A DNA stretch of 64,000 bases from Macrostomum hystrix (lineage: Eukaryota > Platyhelminthes > Macrostomidae), in NCBI GenBank assembly GCA_950097015.1, contig CATNEN010000001.1, positions 15,183,001-15,247,000 of the forward strand. The letters are read 5' to 3'. Positions 10,563 to 20,849 of this stretch are shown here, one piece after another (position 1 is the stretch's first letter; the number at the start of each line of letters is the position of its first letter). The notes below the pieces were generated by a model. It worked only from the letters and a program-made list of their open reading frames with translations, made no database searches and was not told the DNA's origin. The translations under genes were made by a program, and so were the position numbers.

Positions 10563-10665
10563 AAGTTCAAAAAATTGTACAAACTAGTCACTGCTAATCA
10601 TTTTGAATTTTTTGCACATGCGTCAGGCAAATTTCTTCAAAACTTGTCGCATAAAACATTACAGC

Positions 10666-10890
10666 AAGTCACTCTGCACCTACTTTTGTGTGGGTGCTGT
10701 GAAGCGTTAAGTTTAAGAGCGCTATTATTAATACCAGTAAGCCCAAAATTTGGACACATTTCTTTCAACTAGCAAAGTTTTTACAGGTCACTTTGCACAT
10801 GCAATTCAATGTGCTGTGAAGCGCTACATTTTAAAGCGCTAATTTCATGAGCCCATGTGTCAGCCTTCTCGCGGCGGACTCGTTGAGCGT
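10666..10890. repeat. 225-bp direct repeat, copy 2
   Basis: Second copy of the repeat at 8942-9166, with only a few substitutions. Similarity ends abruptly after GAGCGT in both copies, which marks a real element boundary. Confidence 0.85.
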
Positions 10891-10939
10891 GGCGGTCAAT
10901 TGTTGTCCGGTTGTCGTGCCGTAGATGCTGGTGGCGGCA

Positions 10940-11130
10940 TCTAGATTAGAGGTAGAGTGAGAGGTAGGTAGATTGAGAAGTACAGGTAGAACTGACAAGT
11001 GAGAACTGACAGACATTTTTCTCACTCCACCTCACTCCACCTCTCACTCCACCTCTCACTACCTCTCAATCCACGTCTCACTACCTTTCACTCCACCTCT
11101 TACTCTGCCATACACTCCACCTGTCACTGA
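10940..11130. repeat. Degenerate CACTCCACCTCT tandem repeat
   Basis: Short units of CTCACTCCACCTCTCACTAC type, preceded by the complementary GAGGTAGAGTGAGAGGTAG, so the region can fold back on itself. Confidence 0.7.
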
Positions 11131-11519
11131 CATATATATGCGGCATATATCGTAAAGCAAAAATGTGCATTCGATCTCACCTGGAGGACTTCAGCTGCGT
11201 AGACTCTGCCTGCATATTTGGCCGTGCATCGCCACCTCTCTTCACTGTCTCTTAACAGTGACAATTCAGAAACTGTCCGATTTTTTAATTCACATTCACC
11301 TACATCACTCTCATTTGCTTCGATAACCTGCCTGTCGGCTTCAAATACGACTAAAAACTTCATGTCTGCAGAATATGCTTGAAAATTTTGAAACTTTGAG
11401 AACGACAGGAGGTTAGGGGAGCGAAGATAAGCTAAAGCTTTACTTATATTTACTTAGATTGTCTGATTGTCAGTTGCGCTACTTCACTCATGTAAACAAG
11501 TATGAGATCTGAAATGTCC

Positions 11520-11810
11520 AGCTAGCGGTGTACTGCAGTATTAAATATGAATTGGGTTTTGTTTTTCTTGCTTTTTGATTTTAAGTGTAACACTACCTGT
11601 CCTAGAATAAATACACCTGTGTTGACAGTCATTTTTTAATTCACACGCTCGTTGCGAGGAGTTTTTTTAAGAACTAGCTAATTGTTGAGAGGTTCTCGAA
11701 GAAAATAATCTACCTTGTTTGTTTCTAGGCTGAACATGACATCTAAAACCACAGATAGGAATTCTAGAACAGAATTCATTTCACGAGTGAAGCGGGGATG
11801 CACATTACCC
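11520..11810 (+). repeat. Copy of the hes upstream region without the gene
   Basis: Shares long blocks with 16660-17070: TGTTGACAGTCATTTTTTAA with the following CACACGCTCGTTGC, a GGCTGAACATGACA block, a TCTAGAACAGAATTCATTTC block and CGAGTGAAGCGGGGAT. No bHLH coding sequence follows; the sequence diverges right after GCGGGGAT. Confidence 0.75.
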
Positions 11811-13398
11811 AACAATACCCTAGAAATCACATGATCCAGACAATGACTCAGAATTAAAGTACGGATTGTCCGATTCTCAGTTGCGTTACTTCACTCATGA
11901 AAACTATTTTTTCTTACGGATATGTTTTGTTCTGTTTTCTCGTGTTTTCTCATATTGCCCATGCATGACTTATCATCTGTAATTAAACCTTGATTTTGAA
12001 GACATGTAATTAAGACAGACTGTTTCCTATAAAAGTGTGAGATGAACTGAGATGAAGATGAACTACAAGTACATATAAATGCTATATAAATGCTACTTAT
12101 AAATACTATAAATAAACTAATTGTTGCTGCACATTATTTCATAAAATACATCAAACAAAACAAAAAGATTATTCAACCTTGTTGCGAGCGCAGCCGTGGA
12201 ACTCCATTGACATGACATGGAGTACGTGAAGGTCGCTGTCGTTATCTAACCTGCTAAACTCGGCCAGATACAGCTCGCCGGGATGCTGGGCCAACTGCTA
12301 CTCGACGCTGAGTAGCTGACTGAATTAGAATAGACACTAATATCAATGTCATCCGCAGCTTCTGTTTCTTGACACGCCTGACCGTGTACCAGGCGTCAGG
12401 TGTTCATGGAGAACGTCTGGAAAAAATATGGAATGTTTCAGACCCAATTTACATATTTATCATTTGTCTATAACGATTGCCTGTAATCAGATGGGAAGCA
12501 TGCGAATCTTTTAAGTGAGCTTTGCTTAAGGGTCGGAGTGTAAATGTTAGTAGCAGCTTAGTATAAATGTTAGTAGAAATGAAAAATGAACTTTTGCTAC
12601 GAATTGTAGCAAACTCTTAGCTACAGGGACAGAGGTCACATGGGAAGCATGCGAATCTTTTAAGTGTTAGCCAGCTTAAGGGTCGGAGTGTAAATGTTAG
12701 TAGCAGCTTAGTATAAATGTTAGTAGAAATGAAATAAATGTACTTTTGCTACGAATTGTAGCAAAGCAGGCAAGCAAAGCAAGTGAGCAAGTGCAGGAAC
12801 ACGAAGCAAGGAGTGCTCGTTAAATATGTTGGTTATCATGCTAAGCTAAAGCTAAGAAGCTAAACATTTAGGCTGTGCATCAAGCTAATAAATAAATATG
12901 AGTGAAATAAAGGAAGACAACAAGCAAAGATGTATTCCAAAATATTCCTAATATAATTCTTAGGATTATAGGATCACCGAAGCCATATTCCTTTCATTTG
13001 AAATGCATCTGAAATGACGAAGCGGGAGGTTTCGAGGTGTGTTAGCAGCTCGTTATTGGACAGCATGAAGGTGGAGTGAGGGGTTATCTTCGTACGCAGT
13101 TGTTATCTGCTTCTTTAAATTTGCAGATAAACTTGCTATAGGGCTTGGAGGATGGCTCATGCAATTTTCTGGTTAAACATGAACACGACAAGACACGACA
13201 TATGACATTATGGCTACAATCATATTGAATGTGAGTACATTTGCTTACGTTGTAATATTGCATTAGCATTGTAGTGTGACAATCGCATTTTGATAAATGG
13301 TGCTATAATGGCTAAAACTAAATATTGTTTTACCAGACTCAATGAAAACTTACACCTGCAAACGGGTATAATTGCACGCTTGGCTCTTATTTAAGGAA
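11811..13398. other. Gene-free AT-rich interval
   Basis: Apart from the tandem duplication at 12489-12775 I see no credible ORF, RNA gene or element end here. Confidence 0.4.
12489..12775. repeat. Tandem duplication (about 150 bp, two copies) with hairpin
   Basis: Two copies start at GGGAAGCATGCGAATCTTTT and run through GGGTCGGAGTGTAAATGTTA to TTTGCTACGAATTGTAGCAA. The last segment is an 8-bp inverted repeat with a 5-nt loop (TTTGCTAC / GTAGCAAA). Confidence 0.8.
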
Positions 13399-13668
13399 TT
13401 AACGATTAAGGATTAGGAATTCAGGAATAAAGGTATCACAAACAGGTAGCTTAGACAAACCTTTATTTCTTCGCCGGTGGCCGGGGAGGGCACCGGGGCC
13501 TCGGCGGCGTGAAATTTGTGGCCGCCCGGCCCCTCCCTTCTCCTTCCACCACTGGACCTTGTTGTTGTTGTCCACCGTGGTGGGCAGCAGCGCCCAGGGG
13601 CTGCTGGGCTGCGGCTGCTGCTGTTGCTGCTGCCGTGGCTGCTGCTGCTGCTGCTGCTGATTATCCAT
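13399..13668 (-). pseudogene. PolyQ-start ORF, probably a broken gene
   Basis: It starts MDNQQQQQQQ with interrupted glutamine runs, followed by QPSSPWALLPTTVDNNNKVQ. Third codon positions are strongly G/C in this frame up to about 13530. Downstream the G/C-rich third positions move to another frame (GHKFHAAEAPVPSPATGEE), ending at a GTTTGT splice-donor-like site near 13458. A single indel in the GGGAGGGGCCGGGCGG stretch would explain this. It resembles in style, but not clearly in sequence, the zinc-knuckle/polyQ gene at 28987-29351. Function unknown. Confidence 0.3.
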
Positions 13669-13994
13669 GAAAATTCAGATTCAGGCAATTCAAATGAAAG
13701 CTTCAGATTCAGTGGCTACAATGTGGCTACAAATAATTAAAGAGCCTGAAAGGAATTAAGGATTTAAGAAAGTGAAAGCAGATAAAAGGATGGTAAAAAC
13801 TTAGCAAACTGCAGTGAGGCTTAGTACATCTTAAATGGTCCTTATCACACAAGCTGGAATGGTGGCTTTGCTTGCTATCTTCAGGCTGGCATCTGAGAAC
13901 TGGTAAGGCTTGGCTAATCATTTGTTGTAAAGTGTTTGCTAGATACCCAACCCAAAATTGTTGGTTAGCTCCTGCAAAGCAATAACAATTGATC

Positions 13995-15470
13995 CCAGTG
14001 TACACTAGAGTTCTTTGGTCTGGTACAGGTATATAACTTTGCTATGAAATTTCCTTATAATGACTATTTATTTATCAACTTTATTTTACCAGGTCTTTAT
14101 CACACTGGCTCACTAGCTGGAATTGTGGCATCTGGTTGTCTTCACTCTCATGGTATAGCTAAGGGCATATGAGAACTAATCACATAGGATCAAAGGCTAT
14201 GGTAAGTGCTTGAGTACATAATCATTTTTAGTGTTAGCCCAACCCAGCCCAAGATACCCAACACAAAATTGCTGGTTGCTTGAGCTCTCAGTTTTGATAA
14301 TGCATGCACAGTAGTTTGCCTTGAGCTATTGGTTTTGAGACTGCATGAGCAGTAGTTTGCCTTGAAACTGCTGTTTATCAAATTCTCTCCTCTCCTCTTC
14401 TCTTCTCCTCTCCCCCTCCTCTACCCCCTCCTCTTCTCTCCTCTCCCCCTCTCCCCTCCTTTCCTCTGCTCTTTTTTCCTCTCCTCTTCTCTCCTGCCTT
14501 TATTCTCCTCTTCTTTTGTTTCTATAAGCAATATAAGTGATCCTAGTGTACACTAGAGTTATTTGGTCTAGTACAGTTATATAACTTTGCTATGAAATTT
14601 CCTTATAATGACTATTTATTTATCAACTTTATTTTACCAGGTCTTTATCACACTGGCTCACTAGCTGGAATTGTGGCATCTGGTTGTCTTCACTCTCATG
14701 GCATAGCAAAGGGCATATGAGAACTAATCACATATGATTAAAGGCTATGGTAAGTTCTTGAGTACATAATCATTTTTAGTGTTAGCCCAACCCAGCCCAA
14801 GATACCCAACACAAAATTGCTGGTTGCTTGAGCTCTTAGTTTTGATAATGCATGCACAGTAGTTTGCCTTGAGCTATTGGTTTTGATACTGCATGAGCAG
14901 TAGTTTGCCTTGAAACTGCTGTTTATGAAATTCTCTCTTCTCTTCTCCTCTCCCCCCTCCTCTTCTCCTTTCCTCTGCTCTTCTTTCCTCTCTTCTTTCC
15001 TCTCCTCTTCTCTCCTGCCCTTTTTTCTCCTCTTCTCTTCTTGTTTCTACAAGCAATATAAGTGATCCTAGTGTACACTAGAGTTATTTGGTCTGGTACA
15101 GTTATATAAATTTGCTATGAAATTTCCTTATAATGACTATTTATTTATCAACTTTATTTTACCAGGTCTTTATCACACTGGCTCACTAGCTGGAATTGTG
15201 GCATCTGGTTGTCTTCACTCTCATGGCATAGCTAAGGGCATATGAGAACTAATCACATATGATTAAAGGCTATGGTAAGTGCTTGAGTACATATTCATTT
15301 CTCAGTGTTAGCCCAACCCAGCCCAAGATACCCAACACAAATTTTTTGCTGGTTGCTTGAGCTCTCAGTTTTGATAATGCACGCACAGCAGTTTGCCTTG
15401 AGCTATTGGTTTTGATACTGCATGAGCAGTTGTTTGCCTTAAAACTGCTGTTTATGAAATTCCTCTAGCT
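13995..15470. repeat. Three tandem copies of a unit of about 530 bp with CT tracts
   Basis: Each copy begins around AGTGTACACTAGAGTT, continues through ATTTTACCAGGTCTTTATCA and ACTAGCTGGAATTGTGGCAT, and ends after TTGCCTTGAAACTGCTGTTT. Copies 1 and 2 finish in long CTCTCCTCTTCT tracts (about 14380-14510 and 14930-15045). Copy 3 lacks the tract. ORFs here are tract artefacts. Confidence 0.9.
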
Positions 15471-16640
15471 AATGACTATTTATTTATGAACACTATTTTC
15501 CCCAGGTCTTTATAACACTAGCTAGAATTGTGGCATTGCTAGCTATCTTTACTGAGTTATCTGATGTACTAGAGTGTTCACTTGAGCTATCAGATCTTGT
15601 ACATTTATGCTCAAGCCCCATACACAGTTCATACCAGCCCTGTATAATTACCTCAATTGTGGTCCTATTTAACCTAATATAGCTAACAATCCTTTATAAG
15701 CTCTTATCAGCCTTCTGCCCCTTCTTGCCTAGCTATAGATCTAAATACAAACAGCAAACCAACTGTCTCACCTCTCACACCTAACAGGACAAGGGGTCCC
15801 AAGAATCCTAGTCTGGTGTTGAAGCTGAATGGCCAACAATCAACAACAGCCTGTTGAGTGCCAACCAAAAAGACATGATTGACTAACTGTGAATAAACTA
15901 ATCTTGTTCTGAATGCCTTTATGAATATTGATTAAACTGAGGCCCTCTTTTTATCCCTAGTTGACATTTCAAAATTTGCTAATATAGATAAACACAGAAC
16001 TTGAGCTGCTATAAGAGACTTAAAGGTAAAATGGTAAAAATGTGCCTTCTGTAAAAACTGTAGCTACAGTGCATAAATATTTCAGAACCTATACACAAAC
16101 TTCATAAGAACACACTTTGCTGCTGTATTCATATAACATACTCTAAGCACAAATGCCAACTCAAATAATTATGACATGGCTGAAATTCCTAGCAATTAAA
16201 TGCTTGAAATAATAATTAGCTTTGCAAAATAAACTTTTCCTATGTTTTGTGAAGAAATGGCAGGAAAAAATCTCATGAGTCTTTGTATTTATTTCGTCTT
16301 GTCTAATTAATTTCAGTGTCAACTTATGTTTATCGGTTTGAAATTTCACACGTGCATTAGATTAACGGAGAAGTGAAAGTGAAAGTGAAAACAAAGGTTT
16401 GCAGTGCATTGCAGCTTAAAAAGTGATTTGCTCAAGCCAAAATAAATGTGAATTCTCAAATTCTACGTTTGAGAAATATGTGATATATGAAATATGTTTA
16501 TGATTTTCTAAATATTGCTGTGTGACTGGCTTTTTGAAGGCAAAAACACTTTTTCACTGGCTGTTGTTAAGCCAAAGTGGCGTCAAGACTGACAATGCCG
16601 TAGGAAATTAGCGCTGTACATTATGAAAATTCTAACTACA
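15471..16640. other. Gene-free interval
   Basis: AT-rich sequence with a short GTGAAA triplication near 16375. Nothing coding or structured is evident. Confidence 0.4.
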
Positions 16641-16734
16641 ACTGTGTAATGCTGCTGCAGTTCTAAATATCAATTCGGTTTTGGTTTTCTCGCTTTTTAA
16701 TTTTATAAAACAAAATATTTTTACGAAGATCAAG

Positions 16735-16795
16735 CTGCTGGCTGCAGAAGTGTTCAGTCCATGGACTGGGTTACGCCATGCTGACCCTTATCTAA
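16735..16795. repeat. Degenerate SINE fragment
   Basis: The stretch GTTCAGTCCATGGACTGG with its flanks matches the body of the full tRNA-derived SINE at 45020-45350 (GTTCAGTCCACGGACTGG). Confidence 0.5.
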
Positions 16796-17013
16796 AAATT
16801 CTGAAGTTTTTTTTCTCAAAGGGAACAACGACTCAGAGAACTTAAAGCACGTCAGAACTTCAGAATAAGCCGCCTGTCCACCTGTGTTGACAGTCATTTT
16901 TTAATTCACACGCTCGTTGCAACGAAGATGATCTATCTTGTTTGCTTATGAGGTTTGTTTTTAGATAAGGCACATTTGGGAGAATCTAGGCTGAACATGA
17001 CAGCTAAAACTGC

Positions 17014-17038
17014 AGAACATTCTAGAACATTCTGGAAC
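17014..17038 (+). promoter_or_regulatory. Heat-shock-element-like motif, five alternating pentamers
   Basis: Five contiguous units read AGAAC ATTCT AGAAC ATTCT GGAAC, a perfect alternation of nGAAn and nTTCn, the form bound by trimeric HSF. It lies 94 bp upstream of the TATA box and 156 bp upstream of the hes start codon. Related but shorter versions sit in the promoter copies near 11755 and 18790. Confidence 0.65.
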
Positions 17039-17107
17039 AGAATTCATTTCACGAGTGAAGCGGGGATAGAGGAAAGGAAACAGGGGGTTGGCGGTGCAGG
17101 GGGTACT

Positions 17108-17114
17108 TATAAAA
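17108..17114 (+). promoter_or_regulatory. TATA box of hes
   Basis: TATAAAA lies 80 bp upstream of the hes ATG, so transcription would start near 17140 and leave a short 5' leader. Confidence 0.6.
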
Positions 17115-17193
17115 TTATAAACTCGGCCGGTCGATTTCGAAATTTCGATGGAGCTCCGAATTAAAAAAACAAACCACGCGCCCAGTAGAGTTG

Positions 17194-17514
17194 ATGGAGT
17201 ATAGGAGAATCAGCAAGCAGGTGATGGAGCAGCAGCGCAGAGCCAGAATTAATGCCAGCTTGGACAGACTCAAAGAGCTGCTGCAGGCCAACAAGGTGAT
17301 AAAACCGTACCAGATTAAGCGCCTAGAGAAGGCCGACATCCTGGAGCTGACTGTGGAGCTGCTGCTGTATGACTCAGCCAAGACTCAATCTACGTCCATG
17401 AGCTTCTGCTGCAAGTCTTCGGCCTCATCAACGGTGTCGGCTTTGTCTACTGACGAAGAATCTAGCCAGTCGATGGACCAGGAGGCAGCCCAGCCTGTGT
17501 GGCGTCCTTGGTAA
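17194..17514 (+). CDS. hes: Hairy/E(spl)-type bHLH repressor, short form with WRPW
   Basis: Single-exon gene of 106 codons. The ATG at 17194 is preferred over the upstream TTG. Basic region EQQRRARIN is followed by helix 1 (ASLDRLKELLQ), a short loop, and helix 2 (RLEKADILELTVELLL), about residues 5-60. A serine-rich linker leads to the C-terminal WRPW, the Groucho/TLE co-repressor-binding motif, right before the stop. Known family role: DNA-binding transcriptional repressor, often a Notch target. Oddities: there is no room for an Orange domain, and the proline typical of HES basic regions is replaced (SKQVMEQQ). A TATA box and heat-shock-element-like motif lie upstream. The 3' region is a repeat-rich block with AGCTTTA motifs and AATAAA near 18206. 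Confidence 0.92.
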   Translation: MEYRRISKQVMEQQRRARINASLDRLKELLQANKVIKPYQIKRLEKADILELTVELLLYDSAKTQSTSMSFCCKSSASSTVSALSTDEESSQSMDQEAAQPVWRPW

Positions 17515-17619
17515 CCGGCCCCTGGCAACAGCATCCGGCATTCCAGCATAAGTCAACTTAGTGAATTAGTTTCGTTGTTTTGTTATTTAGTTGTCATGGA
17601 CTGATTGTCCCCAAACTGA

Positions 17620-18122
17620 GAATCTGAGATTGTCACCAAACTGAGGATCTGGGATTGTCACCAAACTGAGGATCTGGGATAATTGTCATTAAACTGAGGA
17701 TCTGGGATTGTCACCAAACTGAGGATCTGGGATTGTCCCAAACAGAGGATCTGGGATTGTCACCAAACAGAGGATCTGGGATTGTCACCAAACTGAGGAT
17801 CTGAGATAATTGTCATTAAACTGAGCTTTAAATTTTTATATATTGTTGTATCATTGTATCGTTGTATCGTATCAATGTTTTATCATTGTTGTTGTGTTGT
17901 ATCAGTGTTGTATCAAGGCTTAGTTCATTTCATTGTTTAAAACTTTTTATCTGGGGGATTATCACCAATCTGGGATTGTCCCAAACTGAGGATCTGGGAT
18001 TGTCACCAAACTGAGGATCTGGGATTGTCCGAAACAGAGGATCTGGGATTGTCACCAAACAGAGGATCTGGGATTGTCACCAAACTGAGGATCTGGGATA
18101 ATTGTCATTAAACTGAGCTTTA
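17620..18122. repeat. Tandem GAGGATCTGGGATTGTC repeat in the hes 3' region
   Basis: Units of about 25 nt (AAACTGAGGATCTGGGATTG plus TCACC) recur at 17620-17815 and 17955-18110. Each block ends in the same AGCTTTAAATTTTTATATAT sequence, so the whole block is duplicated. It probably forms part of the hes 3' UTR; an AATAAATAAA lies at about 18206-18214. Confidence 0.8.
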
Positions 18123-18699
18123 AATTTTTATATATTGTTGTATCATTGTATCGTTGTATCGTATCAATGTTGTATCATTGTTGTTGTGTTGTATACAAAT
18201 CATTAAATAAATAAATCAATATATGCTCAGTTAAAGAGTGAATATAAGCATGCCAAACTTAACTGGTGCCTACGAGAGTCAGTTCCGATGTCGCCGCATT
18301 AGAAATCAACTAATGCGAAACAAAAAATTTAAATGCTTTCACTGTCGATCAATTCTTTTCTTTGATCTCTTTCTGACTTGCTCATGCCATTTTAAAGAAC
18401 TGACTTACCTGTATTACGTATTACGTATTATGACTTACGTATTAACCTGGAAAGTCACCTAGAAAATTTTATCTTTACTCTGACTATGTCAGTACTATAT
18501 GGCTGTCGTCGGTGTCCCAATAGATTTGAGCACAGTTTATCGAGTCGGATTCAATTGAAAATCAATCTAGAAATGATTTCCTACACGACTGAGTTGGTTT
18601 CATGATTTCAAATGATTTCCACTCGAACTTATTAACCTGGAAAGTCACCTAGAAAATCCCGGGCTCCATGAGCAATGGGATATTGCATGCATGCGACTT

Positions 18700-19300
18700 T
18701 GCCAGTGCTATTTTTAGAGCAGCACATGAACAAACAGAGCTGGGAATTGCCGTTCGAGCTGAGCATGACAGCTAGGACTGATAAGAAGTTTCTAGAACGG
18801 AAATCAGCGGAGCGGGGATAGAGACGTTTTCAAGCACCGAAAATGTAAAGGAAAGACATGCGTTCACGCATGTACATGTTGGCAATAAAGCTATTTAGAA
18901 AGCAGCGAAAAGTGACGTACTGTCACAGTTTTAAAGCTCACCAGAACTCTAGAGCAGTGTCTCGTTGGCACATTGAGGATCTGGGATTGTTACCAACTGA
19001 GGATCTGGGTTTTCATTAAACTGAGCTTTAAATTTTTACATGTTGTATACCGACTGAACACATGCGGGATGATGGCTTAGTTCATTTCGTTGTTTCAAAC
19101 ATTTTAATTAACTAATACAAATCTTTAAACAAATATATGTCTATAAATATATGGTCAGTTAAAGAGTGACTAAGCATGCCAAACTTAACTGGTGCCTACG
19201 AGAGAAATCAACTAATGCGAAACTAAAAATTTAAACTCTTTCTGTCTCAAATCTTTTCTTTGATCTCTTTCTGACTTCTCATGCCATTAATGGCATTAAT
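18700..19300 (+). pseudogene. Decayed second hes locus, coding region lost
   Basis: The segment has a promoter-like block (GAGCTGAGCATGACAGC, AGAAGTTTCTAGAAC, GCGGGGATAGAG at about 18758-18810), then the 3'-region repeat (GAGGATCTGGG..., AGCTTTAAATTTTTA at about 18975-19040), then the downstream block GCATGCCAAACTTAACTGGT shared with 18248-18267. The bHLH ORF is absent. The order is the same as around hes, which suggests tandem duplication followed by loss of the gene body. Confidence 0.6.
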
Positions 19301-19334
19301 GAAATTAATCGTAATTAAAATTTAAACATTCTAC

Positions 19335-19560
19335 TACATCTCACTACCCCACTTCCCCTCACTCTACTGCATCTCACTACCACACTTTCTCTCACTCTAC
19401 TGCATCTCACTATCCCACTTCCTCTCACTCTACTGCATCTTACTACCACACTTCCTCTCACCCTACTGCTCTCCCTCTCACCCTACCTGATCCCCCTTTC
19501 ACCATACCTGCTCTCCATCTCACCCTACTGATCTCCCTCTCACCCTACTAATCTAGGGAA
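19335..19560. repeat. CT-rich tandem repeat (CACTCTACTGCATCTCACTA)
   Basis: Roughly 35-nt units of pyrimidine-rich sequence with increasing divergence toward the right end. No coding content. Confidence 0.7.
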
Positions 19561-20039
19561 TCTAGGGATTCTAGGGAAGGCACGGAATCGATTTTGGGAC
19601 CTCCCTTAATCCAGATTGATCTCGACGAATTTTGAGTCCCTATGCTCTATGATAAATGTAGAGGAAACTGAAAATTAGAAGCAACCATGTTAATTTATAT
19701 ACTAGCTAGCTATTATACTAAGTTGTCATGCAGAGTCATATAATTTCAGTCTACATGAGCAGGTCTTTCGGAAAGAATGAGCTATAGGATATGACTGAAA
19801 CAGTATCCTATCGTTTCTACTAATAGTAGCACATGGCGAATTAATCTTCCTGCAAATATTTTCGCATACGAAAAAAAGTTGGAAAATTTAGTAGAAAATT
19901 TCGAAAATGATGCAAACAATATTTCCAAATTTAAGAGCAACTAGACATGTTAAAGATGAAATAATATTTTTCTGCAACCATAAGTCACGTGTACTACACG
20001 AAAAGATAAAAAAACCGCGTAAAAAGTGATGTTTACAAA

Positions 20040-20190
20040 ACCGTGCGCCTAGGCGGCGGGAGGCGTATAGGAAAATCACTATGCGCCCAGGCGGCGGGAG
20101 GCGTATAGCAAGGGCGTATAGGAAAATCACCATGCGCCCCGGCGCCGGCTGGGCGTATAGCGGGGCGCACGGCGCCCCACTCTGCGCCCC
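20040..20190. repeat. GC-rich tandem repeat (AGGCGGCGGGAGGCGTATAG)
   Basis: About three imperfect units of about 45-50 bp containing GGCGTATAGGAAAATCAC. The 105-codon minus-strand ORF over it repeats the same peptide and is judged an artefact. Confidence 0.65.
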
Positions 20191-20849
20191 AAAAAGCTGT
20201 CCCACCGGGATTTTTTAGATTTTAGTTGAAATTGAAGGGAGTTGTGATTATGAGACATTGTTACGGTATGCTAATATTACTTGGATATACAGCTACATGC
20301 AAAGCTGCGGTCAGGAAGATCGGCCAGCTTGTAGTGTTAGTTATGAATATTTTAAGATGAAAATTCGGCTCAGATTTAGTCTACAGTCTGGAGAATATAG
20401 AAGTAATTCAAGATGGTTGCCATGGACGCGTGGCACTACCAGAAAAGTTAACGATCAACGCAAGTTGAGTTGTAAATTACTACTCATTACTACTTATATA
20501 TATTAAACGTCCTGGGACATGACGTTAAACTGTACCGAAGTAAGGAGGATAGAGTGATTTAACGTCCTGGAGGCAAGACGTTAAACTGCACGTAGCTATA
20601 AAGAGCGAATTATGTACCGAATTACGTCCTACAGCATTAACTTCATCGATTAACCCATCTTTGCAAGGCAATGATTGCGTCAAATAAATAGGAAAATTGA
20701 GCCTTGTCTAAGTCTAAGTCTTAGTTCTGTTCGCCGTGCTTTGAGAGTCATGTACCAATTATTGTCTTGAATTTATCAGTTTCCGCTGTCAAGAAAACAG
20801 TGAAGACCCCTACTCTACTCTTTTAGGAGGGGGGTGGTGAGAGTGTGTC

